Numbered from the stretch's first letter, positions 37,099 to 47,685 are shown. The stretch: 64,000 nucleotides of DNA from JAAYTD01 sp964472015 (GCA_964472015.1 CAYYIP010000007.1:1-64000); one strand, 5' to 3'. Numbers and translations: made by a program. Notes: generated by a model from the sequence alone, not told the origin.

Positions 37099-38424
37099 TT
37101 ATTGTATTAAGGTTGCGTTAACTGTATAATTGTTATTATTGCTATTTATACTATTTAATTGTATCTTATAAAAATCATTATTTAAGCTTTTGTTATATTT
37201 TAATATAATTGGTATATAGTTTTCTGTATGTCCTATTATTATATATTTTTCTTTTTCTATATTAGATTTTTCTGGTAATAAAGTTAAAATATTATTTAAA
37301 TTTTTTTCATAATATTGTTTTGTTTTTTGCTTTGATATTTTTAGCAATTCATTAATTCTATATTTTTTTGTTATATTATCTACTTGTCCGAGCATAGTAT
37401 AGGCTTCTGTATTATCTCTTTTTGAAAAAGAGAAGCAATGTAAATAAGTTATATTTAATGAATTTATAAAATTATAAGTTTCTTCAAATAAATTGTTATT
37501 TTCTGTTGGGAAACCGATTATTACATCAAGTCCTATAGATGCATTAGGCATATAAGAATTAATCAACTCTATATATTTTCTAAACTTATCTGTGTTATAT
37601 CGTCTACGCATCTTTTTTAATATTTCGTCGCATCCACTTTGTAATGGAATATGAAAATGAGGGCATATATTTTTTGAATTAATTATAATATCTAACAATT
37701 CATTTGTAATAATATGTGGTTCAATAGAAGATATTCTAAATCTCAATGATAATTCTAATTTTGAGATTAGTTTTAATATATCATAAAAATTTTTATTATT
37801 ATAATTATAGTCACTAAGATTTATACCTGTTAATACAATTTCTTTAAATCCAGAATTATATATTTCTTTTATTTGTGGAAGGATATTATCAAAGTTTATG
37901 CTACGTGAATTTCCTCTTGCTAGTGGTATAGTACAATATGAACATTTATAATTACATCCATCTTGTAATTTTATAATAGCTCTTGTTCGCGATTCACTAT
38001 CGCCAGAATATGCATAATCAAATTTATTAACGATTGGAGACACAAATATCTTACTATTGTATTTATTATTTAAGATATTTTTATTTTGTATTTTTTCTTG
38101 AATTATTTGTGCAATATTAAATTTTTCATTGATTCCAAATACCGCATCAGCTTCTGTATTTTTTATTATTTCCTCCGGGTTAAGTTGTGCGTAGCATCCG
38201 AGGACACCAATAAAAGAATTTGGATTAATTTTTCTAACTCGTCTGATTAACTTTCTTGAATCGGCAGCTGCCTTATTTGTTACACTACAAGTGTTAATTA
38301 ATACAATATCTGAATCTTCTATTTTATCATTAATTATATAGTTTAAATTTTTAAAAATTTCTTTTAGACGAGATAATTCTACAAAATTGACTTTGCAACC
38401 TATATTTATAAAATGTATTTTCAT
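37099..38424 (-). CDS. mtaB: tRNA t6A37 methylthiotransferase MtaB
   Basis: A 441-residue radical-SAM enzyme adding a methylthio group to t6A37. The N-terminal MTTase domain has IGCKVNFVE (Cys10), whose CKVN word is characteristic of MtaB instead of MiaB, with further cysteines in INTCSVT and GVLGCYAQ. The radical SAM site is CNYKCSYCTIPLARG. The C-terminal TRAM-like part (about 375-440) is less conserved. It is divergent from the gene at 38629. Confidence 0.9.
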   Translation of the reverse strand: MKIHFINIGCKVNFVELSRLKEIFKNLNYIINDKIEDSDIVLINTCSVTNKAAADSRKLIRRVRKINPNSFIGVLGCYAQLNPEEIIKNTEADAVFGINEKFNIAQIIQEKIQNKNILNNKYNSKIFVSPIVNKFDYAYSGDSESRTRAIIKLQDGCNYKCSYCTIPLARGNSRSINFDNILPQIKEIYNSGFKEIVLTGINLSDYNYNNKNFYDILKLISKLELSLRFRISSIEPHIITNELLDIIINSKNICPHFHIPLQSGCDEILKKMRRRYNTDKFRKYIELINSYMPNASIGLDVIIGFPTENNNLFEETYNFINSLNITYLHCFSFSKRDNTEAYTMLGQVDNITKKYRINELLKISKQKTKQYYEKNLNNILTLLPEKSNIEKEKYIIIGHTENYIPIILKYNKSLNNDFYKIQLNSINSNNNNYTVNATLIQ

Positions 38425-38628
38425 TCTTTTTTATTTTTATTATAATTTCATTATACAAAAATATAATTTTTGTATAAATTATCTAAATTAATTCTTTTTT
38501 ATTTTTTGGCTTGATATTTGCTTATAATACATAAAACAATTAGATTTATAACATAAAATATATATTTAATTAATCTAAAATATATATTAATAATCCTATT
38601 TAATTATTTATTTAATATAGTAAATAGC

Positions 38629-39003
38629 ATGGATAATACAAGACTTACAGAAGATAAAAATTATATATTTCAAGATGAATTATTTCAAGACATAATTAAT
38701 TTTAATGAATTGCTTTTAAATAATGAACCAAAATCATTTGTTGCAAGAGTAAAAAGCAATAAATATAATTCTTTTAATATACAAGAAAATGATATTATTG
38801 TAATAAATGTTGCAAAAAAATTAAGAAATGGGAATTTGGTACTTATAAGATTATATGACGAACTTATTATAAAGAAATATGTAATAATTGATAACGAAGA
38901 GTACTTTTCTGATATTGATGGAATATTTATGCCTATAGGGATTAAAAATATTATTAACTATGAAATTATAGGTATAATTTCACAATCGATACATAATTTT
39001 TAA
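38629..39003 (+). CDS. S24/UmuD-like protein lacking the catalytic serine
   Basis: A 124-residue protein. Its body matches the LexA/UmuD C-terminal fold: FVARVKSNKYNSFNIQENDI aligns with the usual FxxRVxGDSMxxxGIxxGD, then IIVIN, NGNLVLIRLYDELIIKKY with the lysine of the dyad, and a final EIIGIISQSIHNF. The nucleophile position (S in GDSM) is Lys or Asn here, so autocleavage is unlikely. There is no UmuC partner nearby and no N-terminal helix-turn-helix. It may be a stand-alone structural or binding relative. Confidence 0.6.
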   Translation: MDNTRLTEDKNYIFQDELFQDIINFNELLLNNEPKSFVARVKSNKYNSFNIQENDIIVINVAKKLRNGNLVLIRLYDELIIKKYVIIDNEEYFSDIDGIFMPIGIKNIINYEIIGIISQSIHNF

Positions 39004-39034
39004 TATTTTTACAGTTATTAATATTAAAGTTTAT

Positions 39035-39643
39035 ATGTCTAAAAATATAGATTATTATTATTCAATACAAGATATACAGAGAGCTGAAATTAAAATTAAA
39101 TCTTCTAAGTTTATTGCTACTTCTGCACCAGTTTTTAATGTTGATGAAGCGGTTAATTTTTTGAATAAAATAAGAGCAGAATTTTTTGATGCTACACATA
39201 ATTGTTTTGCTTATAGAATTGGTTGGGATGGTAATACTTTTAGGGCAGTAGATGCGGGTGAACCGAATGGTTCTGCGGGTAAACCTATACTTTTTGCTAT
39301 ACAAAAATATGATATATCGGATGTTATTGTTATAGTTACTAGATATTTTGGAGGTACTAAACTTGGTGTTGGGGGACTAGTTAGAGCATATTCAGCAGCA
39401 ACCGAAGCAGTACTAGAAAAATGTGAAAAAAAAATAATAAATCGTACATTACCAATTACTATAAATTGTCGTTATGAAGATATATCCATTGTTAAACGTA
39501 TAGTTGATGATTTGGCTATTTCTTTTAATGAAGAATATTCTGATTCCGTTGAAATTATTGCTAATATTCCAATCTCAAAAGTAGATTTTTTTATTTCGTC
39601 TATTCAAACTGCCACTAATGCTAAAGCTAAAATTTATTATTAA
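39035..39643 (+). CDS. YigZ/IMPACT-family protein
   Basis: A 202-residue UPF0029 protein. Diagnostic words are KSSKFIATSAPV, the HNCFAYRIG segment, DAGEPNGSAGKPI, and VIVTRYFGGTKLGVGGLVRAY. The C-terminal ferredoxin-like domain starts near 133. The family is linked to translation control by homology to IMPACT, but its bacterial role is not settled. It lies 31 bases after the S24-like gene on the same strand. Confidence 0.92.
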   Translation: MSKNIDYYYSIQDIQRAEIKIKSSKFIATSAPVFNVDEAVNFLNKIRAEFFDATHNCFAYRIGWDGNTFRAVDAGEPNGSAGKPILFAIQKYDISDVIVIVTRYFGGTKLGVGGLVRAYSAATEAVLEKCEKKIINRTLPITINCRYEDISIVKRIVDDLAISFNEEYSDSVEIIANIPISKVDFFISSIQTATNAKAKIYY

Positions 39644-39834
39644 ATTATTAATTTATTAATAAAATATAAATATACAAACTATATTGTATATAAATTTATT
39701 TTGTTTAATTAAAAATAAAATTATATTTTTGTAATTATTTGTATTTTTATATTTAAAATGCTTAAAATATAAAAATATAATATTAAAATTTATATATAAG
39801 AATAATACTTTTCTGTGTTTTTGGGGGAATAAAA

Positions 39835-40614
39835 GTGTATAAAGACACAAAATATTATGAAAATGTAAAAGAAATTAATTTTAAGATTCCTTTTGATAGA
39901 AATACCACTATTGGGTTTTGTATAGGTACACCTATTGTTTTAATACTAATATATTTATTAGTATTTTTTGAGAATATAGAAGTTGAAGTTAGAGCTATAA
40001 AATATAACATAGTACCTATTGCTGTATTAAATTTTGGTCGAGGAGATGGAACAGGAATGAGTAAAGGAAATTTAAGTGCAGAAGGAATTGCTCATAAAGG
40101 AAATGCCCCGCAATCAAGTTTACATGATGCAGAAACTGCTGCTAATACAAAAATTGCTAAAACGGATGCAGAAACAGATATATCTATAAGTAGTAATTTA
40201 AAATCGGTTAGTGATGTTGCCGGTGATGAAAATAGTGATAATAATATGGGGAATAGCAATAGGAATGTTGGTACAAAAGATGGTTCGGAATCGGGGACAG
40301 GACTTGGAACAAGAGGATTTGGTCGAGGATTAGGTGAAGGTTTTGGAGATATAGAGTGGGGCGGCGGTGGAAATAGATTTGTGCTTGTAAAGAAGCCACC
40401 TAAATATCCAAAAGGAGTAAATACTTCCGGAACTATAAAAATAAAATTTAGAGTTAGAAAAGATGGTACTATATCTTCAATGGTACCTTTACAAAAAGCT
40501 GATCCTGCACTGGAAAGAGCAGCAATGGATGCTTTAAGACAATGGCGATTTAATCCGATTAATGAAGATATAGAAATGGAAGGTATAATTCCTTTTAATT
40601 TTAGATTGAGATAA
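39835..40614 (+). CDS. TonB-family energy transducer-like protein
   Basis: A 259-residue protein with GTG start and GGGGGA before it. One membrane helix (about 26-43) is followed by a periplasmic Gly/Ser/Asn/Asp-rich linker instead of the usual Pro-Glu-Lys one (GSESGTGLGTRGFGRGLGEG). The C-terminal TonB domain (about 178-259) has FVLVKKPPKYPKGVNTSG, IKIKFRVRKDGTIS, and AAMDALRQWRFNPI. The final segment is the diagnostic one. It would couple inner-membrane proton force to outer-membrane transport; no ExbB/ExbD lie here. A strong terminator follows at 40631. Confidence 0.87.
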   Translation: MYKDTKYYENVKEINFKIPFDRNTTIGFCIGTPIVLILIYLLVFFENIEVEVRAIKYNIVPIAVLNFGRGDGTGMSKGNLSAEGIAHKGNAPQSSLHDAETAANTKIAKTDAETDISISSNLKSVSDVAGDENSDNNMGNSNRNVGTKDGSESGTGLGTRGFGRGLGEGFGDIEWGGGGNRFVLVKKPPKYPKGVNTSGTIKIKFRVRKDGTISSMVPLQKADPALERAAMDALRQWRFNPINEDIEMEGIIPFNFRLR

Positions 40615-40630
40615 ATGTAAATATTTAATA

Positions 40631-40660
40631 AAAAAGTTACTCTTTTGAGTAACTTTTTTT
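40631..40660 (+). terminator. Terminator after the TonB-family gene
   Basis: AAAAAGTTACTC (40631-40642), loop TTTT, perfect complement 40647-40658, then T run. Confidence 0.9.
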
Positions 40661-40828
40661 ATTTTTTAAAACAAAGTAATATAATAAAAGTAGTATAATA
40701 ATGGAAGTTATAAAATAATTTATTATTTTTGAAAAACTATTTTTAATAATATTTTTAATATTTATTTAACAAATTAATATTATTTTATTTAAATTTATTT
40801 ATTGATTATGTTGATTAATATGCAAACT

Positions 40829-43800
40829 ATGAAAAAAAATATATATATATTATTGATATTAAACTTATTTATTATCTTTATAGTAGATAATTGTTTTGCT
40901 CAAAAAGAGACTTATAATTGGTATTTTGGTAATAATGCAGGTATTAGTTTTTTAACTGATGATTTAGAGCCTGTTTTTTTATCAGGTTCTAAAATGGAGC
41001 AAATGGAAGGAGTATCAACAATTTCAGATAAAAATGGTAATTTATTATTTTATTCTGATGGTGTTTATGTATGGAATCGGCAACATTCTTATATTTCATA
41101 TGGTGGCGGATTAAAAGGTAATTATTCATCTTCACGTTCTGTTATTATTATTCCTAGACCACGTTCGAATCGTTATTATTATGTTTTTACTATTGATGCT
41201 TTTGAGCGAAGCCTTGGCATATCTTCAGATACTAATGGTTTACGTTATTCTGTAATTGATGTTTTAGGAGATAAATATGGTGCTATTATTCCTGATAAAT
41301 ATAATATAAAATTGTTAGATGGTGCGGTTGAAAAAATGATAACAATTAATCACGCAAACAAAATAGATGTATGGTTAGTTACTTATAATCGTAAAAATAA
41401 TAGTTTTTATACATATTTGATTAATAGGAATGGAATAAATACGCCTAAAATTACTAAGTTAAATGAATTAGATAGTATAAGTTTGTTAGATGCAGTTTTT
41501 AATTTAGAATATGATTTTGAACATAAAAAATTAATTAATTGTTCGAGAGCATCTTATTCTTTTGAGGTATATGATTTTGATAATTTAACGGGTGAAATAG
41601 ATGTTGCTAATTCATTAAAAATTCCGTCTTTTATTCCGCATCCCAATTCTGGTGAAGATTCAACTCAATTTTTTATTCCTTATAGTGCTGCAATTTCAGC
41701 AGATGGTACAAAATTATATGCCAGTTGTTATCGTAAAAGTATTTTACAATACGATATAAGTTCTAAAAATATTGAAGAGATATGTAAAACTAGGTGTGTT
41801 ATTGCTGATTCGTTAAATGGTGATGGTTCTTTTGGGTCTATAAGAAAAGGACCTAATGGTAAAATATACATTACTTGTGATACAAGTGAGTATTTATCAG
41901 TAATAAATTTTCCTAATAAATTAGGAAAGGAATGTAATTTTGTTAAAAAGGCTATATTTTTAGAGGGAGGATGTTGTAGATTAGGGTTACCTATTATGAT
42001 GAATTATGATGTACCGCCATGTGATTTCTCAGGTTATGCGGGTGATGATAAAATTGTATGCACTGGAGAAGAATTAAAAATAGGAGATGTTGCCGATACA
42101 ACAAATTTAAAATTTGAATGGACACCGCAAATGTTTTTAGATAATCCATATATCTTAAATCCTGTTTGTCGACCTCTAGAAACTATAACTTATGTATTAA
42201 AAATAACAGATACGGAATTAGATTGTTTTGATTTTGATACAGTAACTATTACGGTTATAGAAGCACCAAAAATATTGAATGCAGAAGATGTTCATACTTG
42301 TAAGAATAATTCTATTATGATAGGGAATAGTAACAATAGTGATGAATATATTTATCAATGGGAACCAGAACTTTATTTAGATGATTTTAATGCTAAAACG
42401 CCTATTTGTAAGCCAGAAACTGAAATGACTTATATTTTGACTGTTACTAATGAATTTGGTTGTAAAAGTTATGATACGGTAAGAGTTTTCTTAAAACCTT
42501 TATCTGATATTAATATAACAGGTGACTCTTATATTTGTGAAGGTGATTCTACGACATTAAGACTGAAAGGTGATTTTATTTCTTGTGAATGGAATACTGG
42601 TGAAACGACTAATTCTATTGTTGTAAAAAAAACAGGTGTTTATTCTGCAGAAGTTGTTGATAGGAATGGATGCACAGGAGATATATATTTTGAAGTTAAA
42701 TATTTTGTTTCAGATTCTATAAAAATAATTGCGCCAAAAACTATTTGTGAAAATACATATACTAATATTTACGTAGAGGATGTATTTGAAAGTTATTTAT
42801 GGAGTACAGGAGAAACTACATCAAGTATTGATGTTAATAAGAGTGGAAAATACTGGGTAATAGGAGTTAATGAAAATGGTTGCAAGTCTTATGATACGGT
42901 AGATATTTTATCTTATGAATTAAATTATACTTTATACGATGAAGCTATAAATTTATATTCTTGTCTCTATAATAGTACTTCGCAAGAATTTTATATACAA
43001 AATGAAGGCGAAGAAGCTATTACTGTAAGTTCTATAAAGTTACTTATTAATGATACAAAAAATAATATTGATATTGTAACTACAAATACTTTACCTGAAA
43101 ATATAGAAGATAGGTTTTATTTTAATATAAATCTAGTTGGACTAGAAGTTGGGAATTATTATGATACAGTATTAGTAGAGGTTTCTTATCCTTGTCAAAT
43201 GCTAATAAAGATCCCAATAAATATAATTATTAATGAGGAATATTTAAGTGTATCATCAAAAGATATAATTATAAGACCGGGGCAAAATATAATTATTCCT
43301 ATATATACACTGTATCATAATGTAAATTCTTATTTGCCTGATACAGCAATATTTTTATATGATTTTTTCTACGATAATGAACTTTTAAAAATAAAAAGTG
43401 TAAAAAATGCAAATATTATTTTTGATGATTATAATAGTGGTATTTTACATTTATCAAAGAATACATTACAAATAAAACAAGGTGATACTATATTTATAGA
43501 AGCATTTACTTCTTTAGGAACGTCTGAGGAGTTTAATTTAAAAGATGTATTTTCTTTTAGAGTATTTTTAAAGCCACCAGTAGATGTTGATACTAAATAT
43601 TATTGTATAGATACTTGCAGTAGTATTCATTCAATCAATATTGATGGATGTATGGTTAGTTTAGAAAAGTTTAAATTATTAAACAATACAGTATTAAAAA
43701 TAAATAATGTTATAGATAATACTATAAAATGTAATATTTCAACTCAAGAAATAGGAGAGTTAAATGTTGAATTGTGTGGTTTAGCAGGAAATATTATAGA

Positions 43801-43945
43801 TAAAAAAGTATGGATGAGAAAGGAAGATAATTTTGAAAGTAAGGAAATTATCTTTAATATAGAAAATTATGTTAATGGTATATATTTTATAATTTTAAGA
43901 ACAAATAATAATTATTTTTCAGAAAAATTTATTATATTTAAGTAA
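40829..43945 (+). CDS. Large secreted protein, propeller-like head, PKD-like middle, T9SS tail
   Basis: I start at the ATG at 40829 (MKKNIYILLILNLF, signal sequence ending CFAQ), not at the in-frame TTG 27 bases upstream; the protein has 1038 residues. The head (about 30-390) has WYFGNNAGISF, GVSTISDKNGNLLFYSDGV and IIPRPRSNRYYYVFTIDA, the pattern of Bacteroidota surface proteins with an N-terminal beta-propeller-like region. Two repeated modules at about 405-570 (CTGEELKIGD, FEWTPQMFLDNP, TYVLKITD) look like PKD-like units, and two more at about 575-690 carry SYICEGDS and WSTGETTSSI. The last 75 residues end in NGIYFIILRTNNNYFSEKFI, a T9SS-like sorting domain. Confidence 0.8.
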   Translation: MKKNIYILLILNLFIIFIVDNCFAQKETYNWYFGNNAGISFLTDDLEPVFLSGSKMEQMEGVSTISDKNGNLLFYSDGVYVWNRQHSYISYGGGLKGNYSSSRSVIIIPRPRSNRYYYVFTIDAFERSLGISSDTNGLRYSVIDVLGDKYGAIIPDKYNIKLLDGAVEKMITINHANKIDVWLVTYNRKNNSFYTYLINRNGINTPKITKLNELDSISLLDAVFNLEYDFEHKKLINCSRASYSFEVYDFDNLTGEIDVANSLKIPSFIPHPNSGEDSTQFFIPYSAAISADGTKLYASCYRKSILQYDISSKNIEEICKTRCVIADSLNGDGSFGSIRKGPNGKIYITCDTSEYLSVINFPNKLGKECNFVKKAIFLEGGCCRLGLPIMMNYDVPPCDFSGYAGDDKIVCTGEELKIGDVADTTNLKFEWTPQMFLDNPYILNPVCRPLETITYVLKITDTELDCFDFDTVTITVIEAPKILNAEDVHTCKNNSIMIGNSNNSDEYIYQWEPELYLDDFNAKTPICKPETEMTYILTVTNEFGCKSYDTVRVFLKPLSDINITGDSYICEGDSTTLRLKGDFISCEWNTGETTNSIVVKKTGVYSAEVVDRNGCTGDIYFEVKYFVSDSIKIIAPKTICENTYTNIYVEDVFESYLWSTGETTSSIDVNKSGKYWVIGVNENGCKSYDTVDILSYELNYTLYDEAINLYSCLYNSTSQEFYIQNEGEEAITVSSIKLLINDTKNNIDIVTTNTLPENIEDRFYFNINLVGLEVGNYYDTVLVEVSYPCQMLIKIPINIIINEEYLSVSSKDIIIRPGQNIIIPIYTLYHNVNSYLPDTAIFLYDFFYDNELLKIKSVKNANIIFDDYNSGILHLSKNTLQIKQGDTIFIEAFTSLGTSEEFNLKDVFSFRVFLKPPVDVDTKYYCIDTCSSIHSINIDGCMVSLEKFKLLNNTVLKINNVIDNTIKCNISTQEIGELNVELCGLAGNIIDKKVWMRKEDNFESKEIIFNIENYVNGIYFIILRTNNNYFSEKFIIFK

Positions 43946-43976
43946 ATTTATTATTTATATTATTTTGTTATAGACT

Positions 43977-44498
43977 ATGAATTTTGAACAAATTTCACCT
44001 TTTGAATTAAATAATAACTTTTTTAAAGCCTTGAACAATGATTGGGCATTATTATGTTCAGGCAATCCAGTCTCAGAAAAAGAATGTAACATTATGACTA
44101 TAAGTTGGGGTGGAATAGGAATATTATGGAATAAACCTATTGCTATTTGTTATGTGCGACCGCAACGTTATACTTTTGAATTTATTGAAAAAACAGGACA
44201 TTTTTCAATAAACTTTTTTGAAAGTGAGAAATATAGAAACGAATTAAATTTATGTGGTACAAAATCGGGACGAGATGTAAATAAATTTTTAGAAACTAGT
44301 TTCAAGCTAAAGAAATATAATGAAGAATATGTGGGGATAGAAGAGGCTAAATTGATATTAAATTGTAAAGTTTTGTATGCTGATTTTCTTAAGGAAACTA
44401 ATTTTTTAGACAAAGAAGTAATAAAAAGTTTTTATCCTAAAAAAGATTTCCATAAATTTTTTATTGGTGAAATAAATAATATTCTACAAGCTAAGTAA
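43977..44498 (+). CDS. Flavin reductase-like protein
   Basis: 173 residues with the flavin-reductase-like split-barrel: NIMTISWGGIGILWNKPIAI, VRPQRYTFEFIEKTGHFSIN, then LCGTKSGRDVNKFLETSF, and a closing FFIGEI. These bind FMN or FAD and pass hydride from NAD(P)H to a partner. No oxygenase partner is evident. It ends nine bases before the methyltransferase gene, so both are likely one transcript. Confidence 0.85.
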   Translation: MNFEQISPFELNNNFFKALNNDWALLCSGNPVSEKECNIMTISWGGIGILWNKPIAICYVRPQRYTFEFIEKTGHFSINFFESEKYRNELNLCGTKSGRDVNKFLETSFKLKKYNEEYVGIEEAKLILNCKVLYADFLKETNFLDKEVIKSFYPKKDFHKFFIGEINNILQAK

Positions 44499-44507
44499 TT
44501 ATAAAGT

Positions 44508-45170
44508 ATGAAAAATAGACAAACAGAATTTACAATAGAATTACAAAATTATGTATATGAAAATTTTAATGCAGAAGATAAATTATTAAAAGATATTGCT
44601 AATAATTGTTGGGAAGAAGCACAGATTCCACAGATAAATATAACGGGATATCAAGCCCAATTTTTGCAATTTATTATAAAAGCTATAGATGCAAAAAATA
44701 TTTTGGAAATTGGGACGTTAGCAGGATATTCGGCAATTGTAATGGCACGTGCTGCTTCAGAAGACGCTAAAGTTTTAACTATTGAAAAAGAGAAAAAATA
44801 TGCTGATTATGCAAGAAATAATATTATAAAAGCAGGACTGGAGAATAAAATAAAGATTATTGTTGAAAACGCACATAGTTTTATAAAAAAATTTGCACCT
44901 AATGAACTTTTAGATCTTATTTTTCTTGATGCAGATAAATCTGCATATTTTAAATATATAAATGCTTTAACGCCATATCTTAGAAAAGGTGGTATTGTTA
45001 TTGCTGATAATGCATTTGCGTTTGGATTTTTATTAGATACTGCACCTGAAAGAAATCCGGAAGAAGTACGTTCTATGATAAACTTTCATAAACATTTACT
45101 TGAACGTAAAGATTATTTTACGACTATAGTACCTATTGGAGATGGTATTTTATTAAGTATTAAAATTTAA
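44508..45170 (+). CDS. SAM-dependent O-methyltransferase
   Basis: A 220-residue class I methyltransferase of the catechol-O-methyltransferase-like group. SAM motif I is ILEIGTLAGYSAIVMARA, followed by acidic residues in VLTIEKEKKYADYARNN, then the metal-binding acidic word LIFLDADKSAYFKY and IADNAFAFG. These enzymes methylate a hydroxyl with a divalent cation; the substrate is not predictable. Confidence 0.9.
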   Translation: MKNRQTEFTIELQNYVYENFNAEDKLLKDIANNCWEEAQIPQINITGYQAQFLQFIIKAIDAKNILEIGTLAGYSAIVMARAASEDAKVLTIEKEKKYADYARNNIIKAGLENKIKIIVENAHSFIKKFAPNELLDLIFLDADKSAYFKYINALTPYLRKGGIVIADNAFAFGFLLDTAPERNPEEVRSMINFHKHLLERKDYFTTIVPIGDGILLSIKI

Positions 45171-45268
45171 TATTTCTATTATTTAAATATAGAAAATTTA
45201 TTGTATTTGTTATATTTGTTGTAAGTTAATTATAAGATTAATATTTAAGTCTAAATGAATAATATAGT

Positions 45269-46033
45269 ATGAAGCCGCTAACAGAAATTGTAAAATTTAA
45301 ATGTACTTTAATTGCATCACATAGAGGGGATAATAGATTAGGACCTGAAAACACAATTATTGCTTTTAAAGAAGCAATAGAAAATGGTGTTGATATGATA
45401 GAGATGGATATACAGTTTACAAAAGATAAAAAAATTATTGTTTTTCATAATGATGAAATAGAACTCGGTGATAAAATTTATAAGATAATTGATTTAAATT
45501 ATGAAGATATAAAAAAATATAAAATATACTATAATTTGGAAGATGGGACGAAAACTTATACTAATATACCGTTATTATATGAAGTTTTTGATAATTTTAA
45601 AGATAAAGTTTATTTTATTACTGAGATTAAAAATAATTTTGATGATGATAACATTGAAAGTATAAATAACTTATGTAATTTTATTATTAAAAATAATCTT
45701 CAAAAAGAGCTTGTTATAACTTCTTTCGATATAAAAAATCTTTTATTTATAAAAAATAAATATCCTTTATTATTAACTGCTGTTATTTACGAACCTAATA
45801 GTAATATATTACCTAGTAAATATAAAAAACAATTAAATTGTAACGCTTTTATTTGTGATATAAATGAACTAACAGAAAAATTTGTTTTAGATGCTAATAA
45901 GAATAATATATTTATTGGTGTGTATGGTGCAAATACAAAAGAATTAATTAAAAAAGCAATAAATTATAATGTAAGATTTATTGGCACAGATTGTATAGAT
46001 TTATTAAAAAATATTTTAAATGAAATTAAATAA
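45269..46033 (+). CDS. Glycerophosphodiester phosphodiesterase
   Basis: 254 residues of the GDPD TIM-barrel family. ASHRGDNRLGPENT has the catalytic His and the conserved E-N-T, EMDIQFTKD the metal-binding E-x-D, and VFHND the second His. There is no signal sequence, so the enzyme is cytosolic and would release glycerol 3-phosphate from head-group esters. It is the last core gene before the restriction island; G+C changes sharply just downstream. Confidence 0.92.
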   Translation: MKPLTEIVKFKCTLIASHRGDNRLGPENTIIAFKEAIENGVDMIEMDIQFTKDKKIIVFHNDEIELGDKIYKIIDLNYEDIKKYKIYYNLEDGTKTYTNIPLLYEVFDNFKDKVYFITEIKNNFDDDNIESINNLCNFIIKNNLQKELVITSFDIKNLLFIKNKYPLLLTAVIYEPNSNILPSKYKKQLNCNAFICDINELTEKFVLDANKNNIFIGVYGANTKELIKKAINYNVRFIGTDCIDLLKNILNEIK

Positions 46034-46107
46034 AATATTGTTTATTTAGAAAAAAATTGTATTGTTAATATTATAATAATAAAATTTGTAAAGTATAATA
46101 AAAATTA

Positions 46108-47685
46108 ATGTTAAAAAAACAAGCAAAAGAAAAAGCAATAGAAGTAGCCTTGTGGGAAACAGCAAATAAATTGCGTGGAAGTGTTGAACCTTCGGAATAT
46201 AAGCACGTGGTATTGGCGTTGATTTTTTTGAAGTTTGTGAACGATAAATTTGAGGAGCAACGACAAAAACTAATTAATTGTGGCAAAGAGAAATACATTG
46301 AAAACTCGGACTTTTACAATAAGGACAAAGTCTTTTTTCTAAAAGAAGAGACCCGTTGGAAATATATTGTTAGTAAAGCTCGCCAAAACGATATTGCGTT
46401 GATAATTGATTCCGCTTTACACACTATAGAAAAAGACAATAAAGTTCTGAAAGGTGCATTGCCTGATAACTATTTTTCACGTCTTGGACTTGATACCTCT
46501 AAATTAGCTGCTCTTATCAGCGAAATAGATAGCATATATATACTCAAGGACAAAGAGCAAGATGTTATTGGACGTATTTACGAGTATTTTCTGAGTAAGT
46601 TTGCCATTGCTGAAGGAAAAGGGAAAGGTGAGTTTTACACGCCCAAAAGCATTGTAAATTTAATTGCCGAGCTGATAGAGCCTTACAAAGGTTTTATTTA
46701 TGATCCATGTTGCGGTTCGGGCGGAATGTTTGTGCAGTCTATCAAGTTTATTGAAGCACACCACGGCAATCAAAAAGAGGTTTCCATTTACGGACAGGAA
46801 TATACGAACACAACGTATAAATTGGCGAAAATGAATCTTGCCATTCGAGGCATTTCTGCTAATTTAGGCGAAAAAGCCGCTAACACTTTTAGCAACGATT
46901 TACATAAAGATTTAAAAGCCGATTTTATTATGGCAAATCCTCCTTTCAACCAAAAAGATTGGCGAGCAGAAAACGAACTTTTAGACGATCCTCGCTGGAA
47001 AGGTTACGAAGTACCACCCAAAAGCAACGCTAATTATGGTTGGATACTTCACATGGCATCTAAGCTTTCGGGAAATGGTGTAGCAGGATTTCTTTTAGCA
47101 AACGGAGCATCGAGCGGTGGCGGTGATGAGTATAAAATACGTAAACAGTTGATTGAAAATGATTTGGTTGAAGCTATCTTGATTTTACCACGAAATATGT
47201 TTTACACAACCGATATAAGCGTAACTCTTTGGATATTGAATAAAAACAAAAAAGAATACGTAAGGGCGTATGGCGATATACCTCAACGAAATTACCGAAA
47301 TCGACAAAAAGAAATTCTTTTTATGGATTTGCGGGAAATGGGCGAGCCGTTTGAGAAAAAGTACATACAATTCTCTGAAAAAGATATTAGGAAAATAGCT
47401 GATAATTATCATAACTGGCAATGTACGGGTGAATTGAATTCGCCATATCAAGATATTCCAGAATTCTGCTATTCCGCAGGTATAGAAGAAATTAGAGAGA
47501 AAGATTATTCGCTTGTACCGAGCAGATACATAGAATTTGTAAATCGTGATGAACAGATTGATTTTGACGAAAAAATGAAAACTTTACAGCAGGAAATTGG
47601 TAAATTATTACAAGAAGAAAAAAAATCGCGAGAAGAATTGTTAGCTGTTTTTAAAAATTTAGGTTATAAAATTGAGTTAAAATGA
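46108..47685 (+). CDS. hsdM: Type I restriction-modification, methyltransferase subunit
   Basis: 525 residues. The N-terminal helical domain is at about 1-150 (LWETANKLRGSVEPSEYKHV). The methyltransferase domain has motif I IYDPCCGSGGMF at about residues 197-208, and NPPF at about 277-280 (FIMANPPFNQKDW). N6-adenine methylation protects host DNA; M and S together also guide the R subunit. It opens a run of seven co-directional genes and overlaps the next gene by four bases (ATGA). G+C is clearly higher than in the gene before. Confidence 0.97.
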   Translation: MLKKQAKEKAIEVALWETANKLRGSVEPSEYKHVVLALIFLKFVNDKFEEQRQKLINCGKEKYIENSDFYNKDKVFFLKEETRWKYIVSKARQNDIALIIDSALHTIEKDNKVLKGALPDNYFSRLGLDTSKLAALISEIDSIYILKDKEQDVIGRIYEYFLSKFAIAEGKGKGEFYTPKSIVNLIAELIEPYKGFIYDPCCGSGGMFVQSIKFIEAHHGNQKEVSIYGQEYTNTTYKLAKMNLAIRGISANLGEKAANTFSNDLHKDLKADFIMANPPFNQKDWRAENELLDDPRWKGYEVPPKSNANYGWILHMASKLSGNGVAGFLLANGASSGGGDEYKIRKQLIENDLVEAILILPRNMFYTTDISVTLWILNKNKKEYVRAYGDIPQRNYRNRQKEILFMDLREMGEPFEKKYIQFSEKDIRKIADNYHNWQCTGELNSPYQDIPEFCYSAGIEEIREKDYSLVPSRYIEFVNRDEQIDFDEKMKTLQQEIGKLLQEEKKSREELLAVFKNLGYKIELK

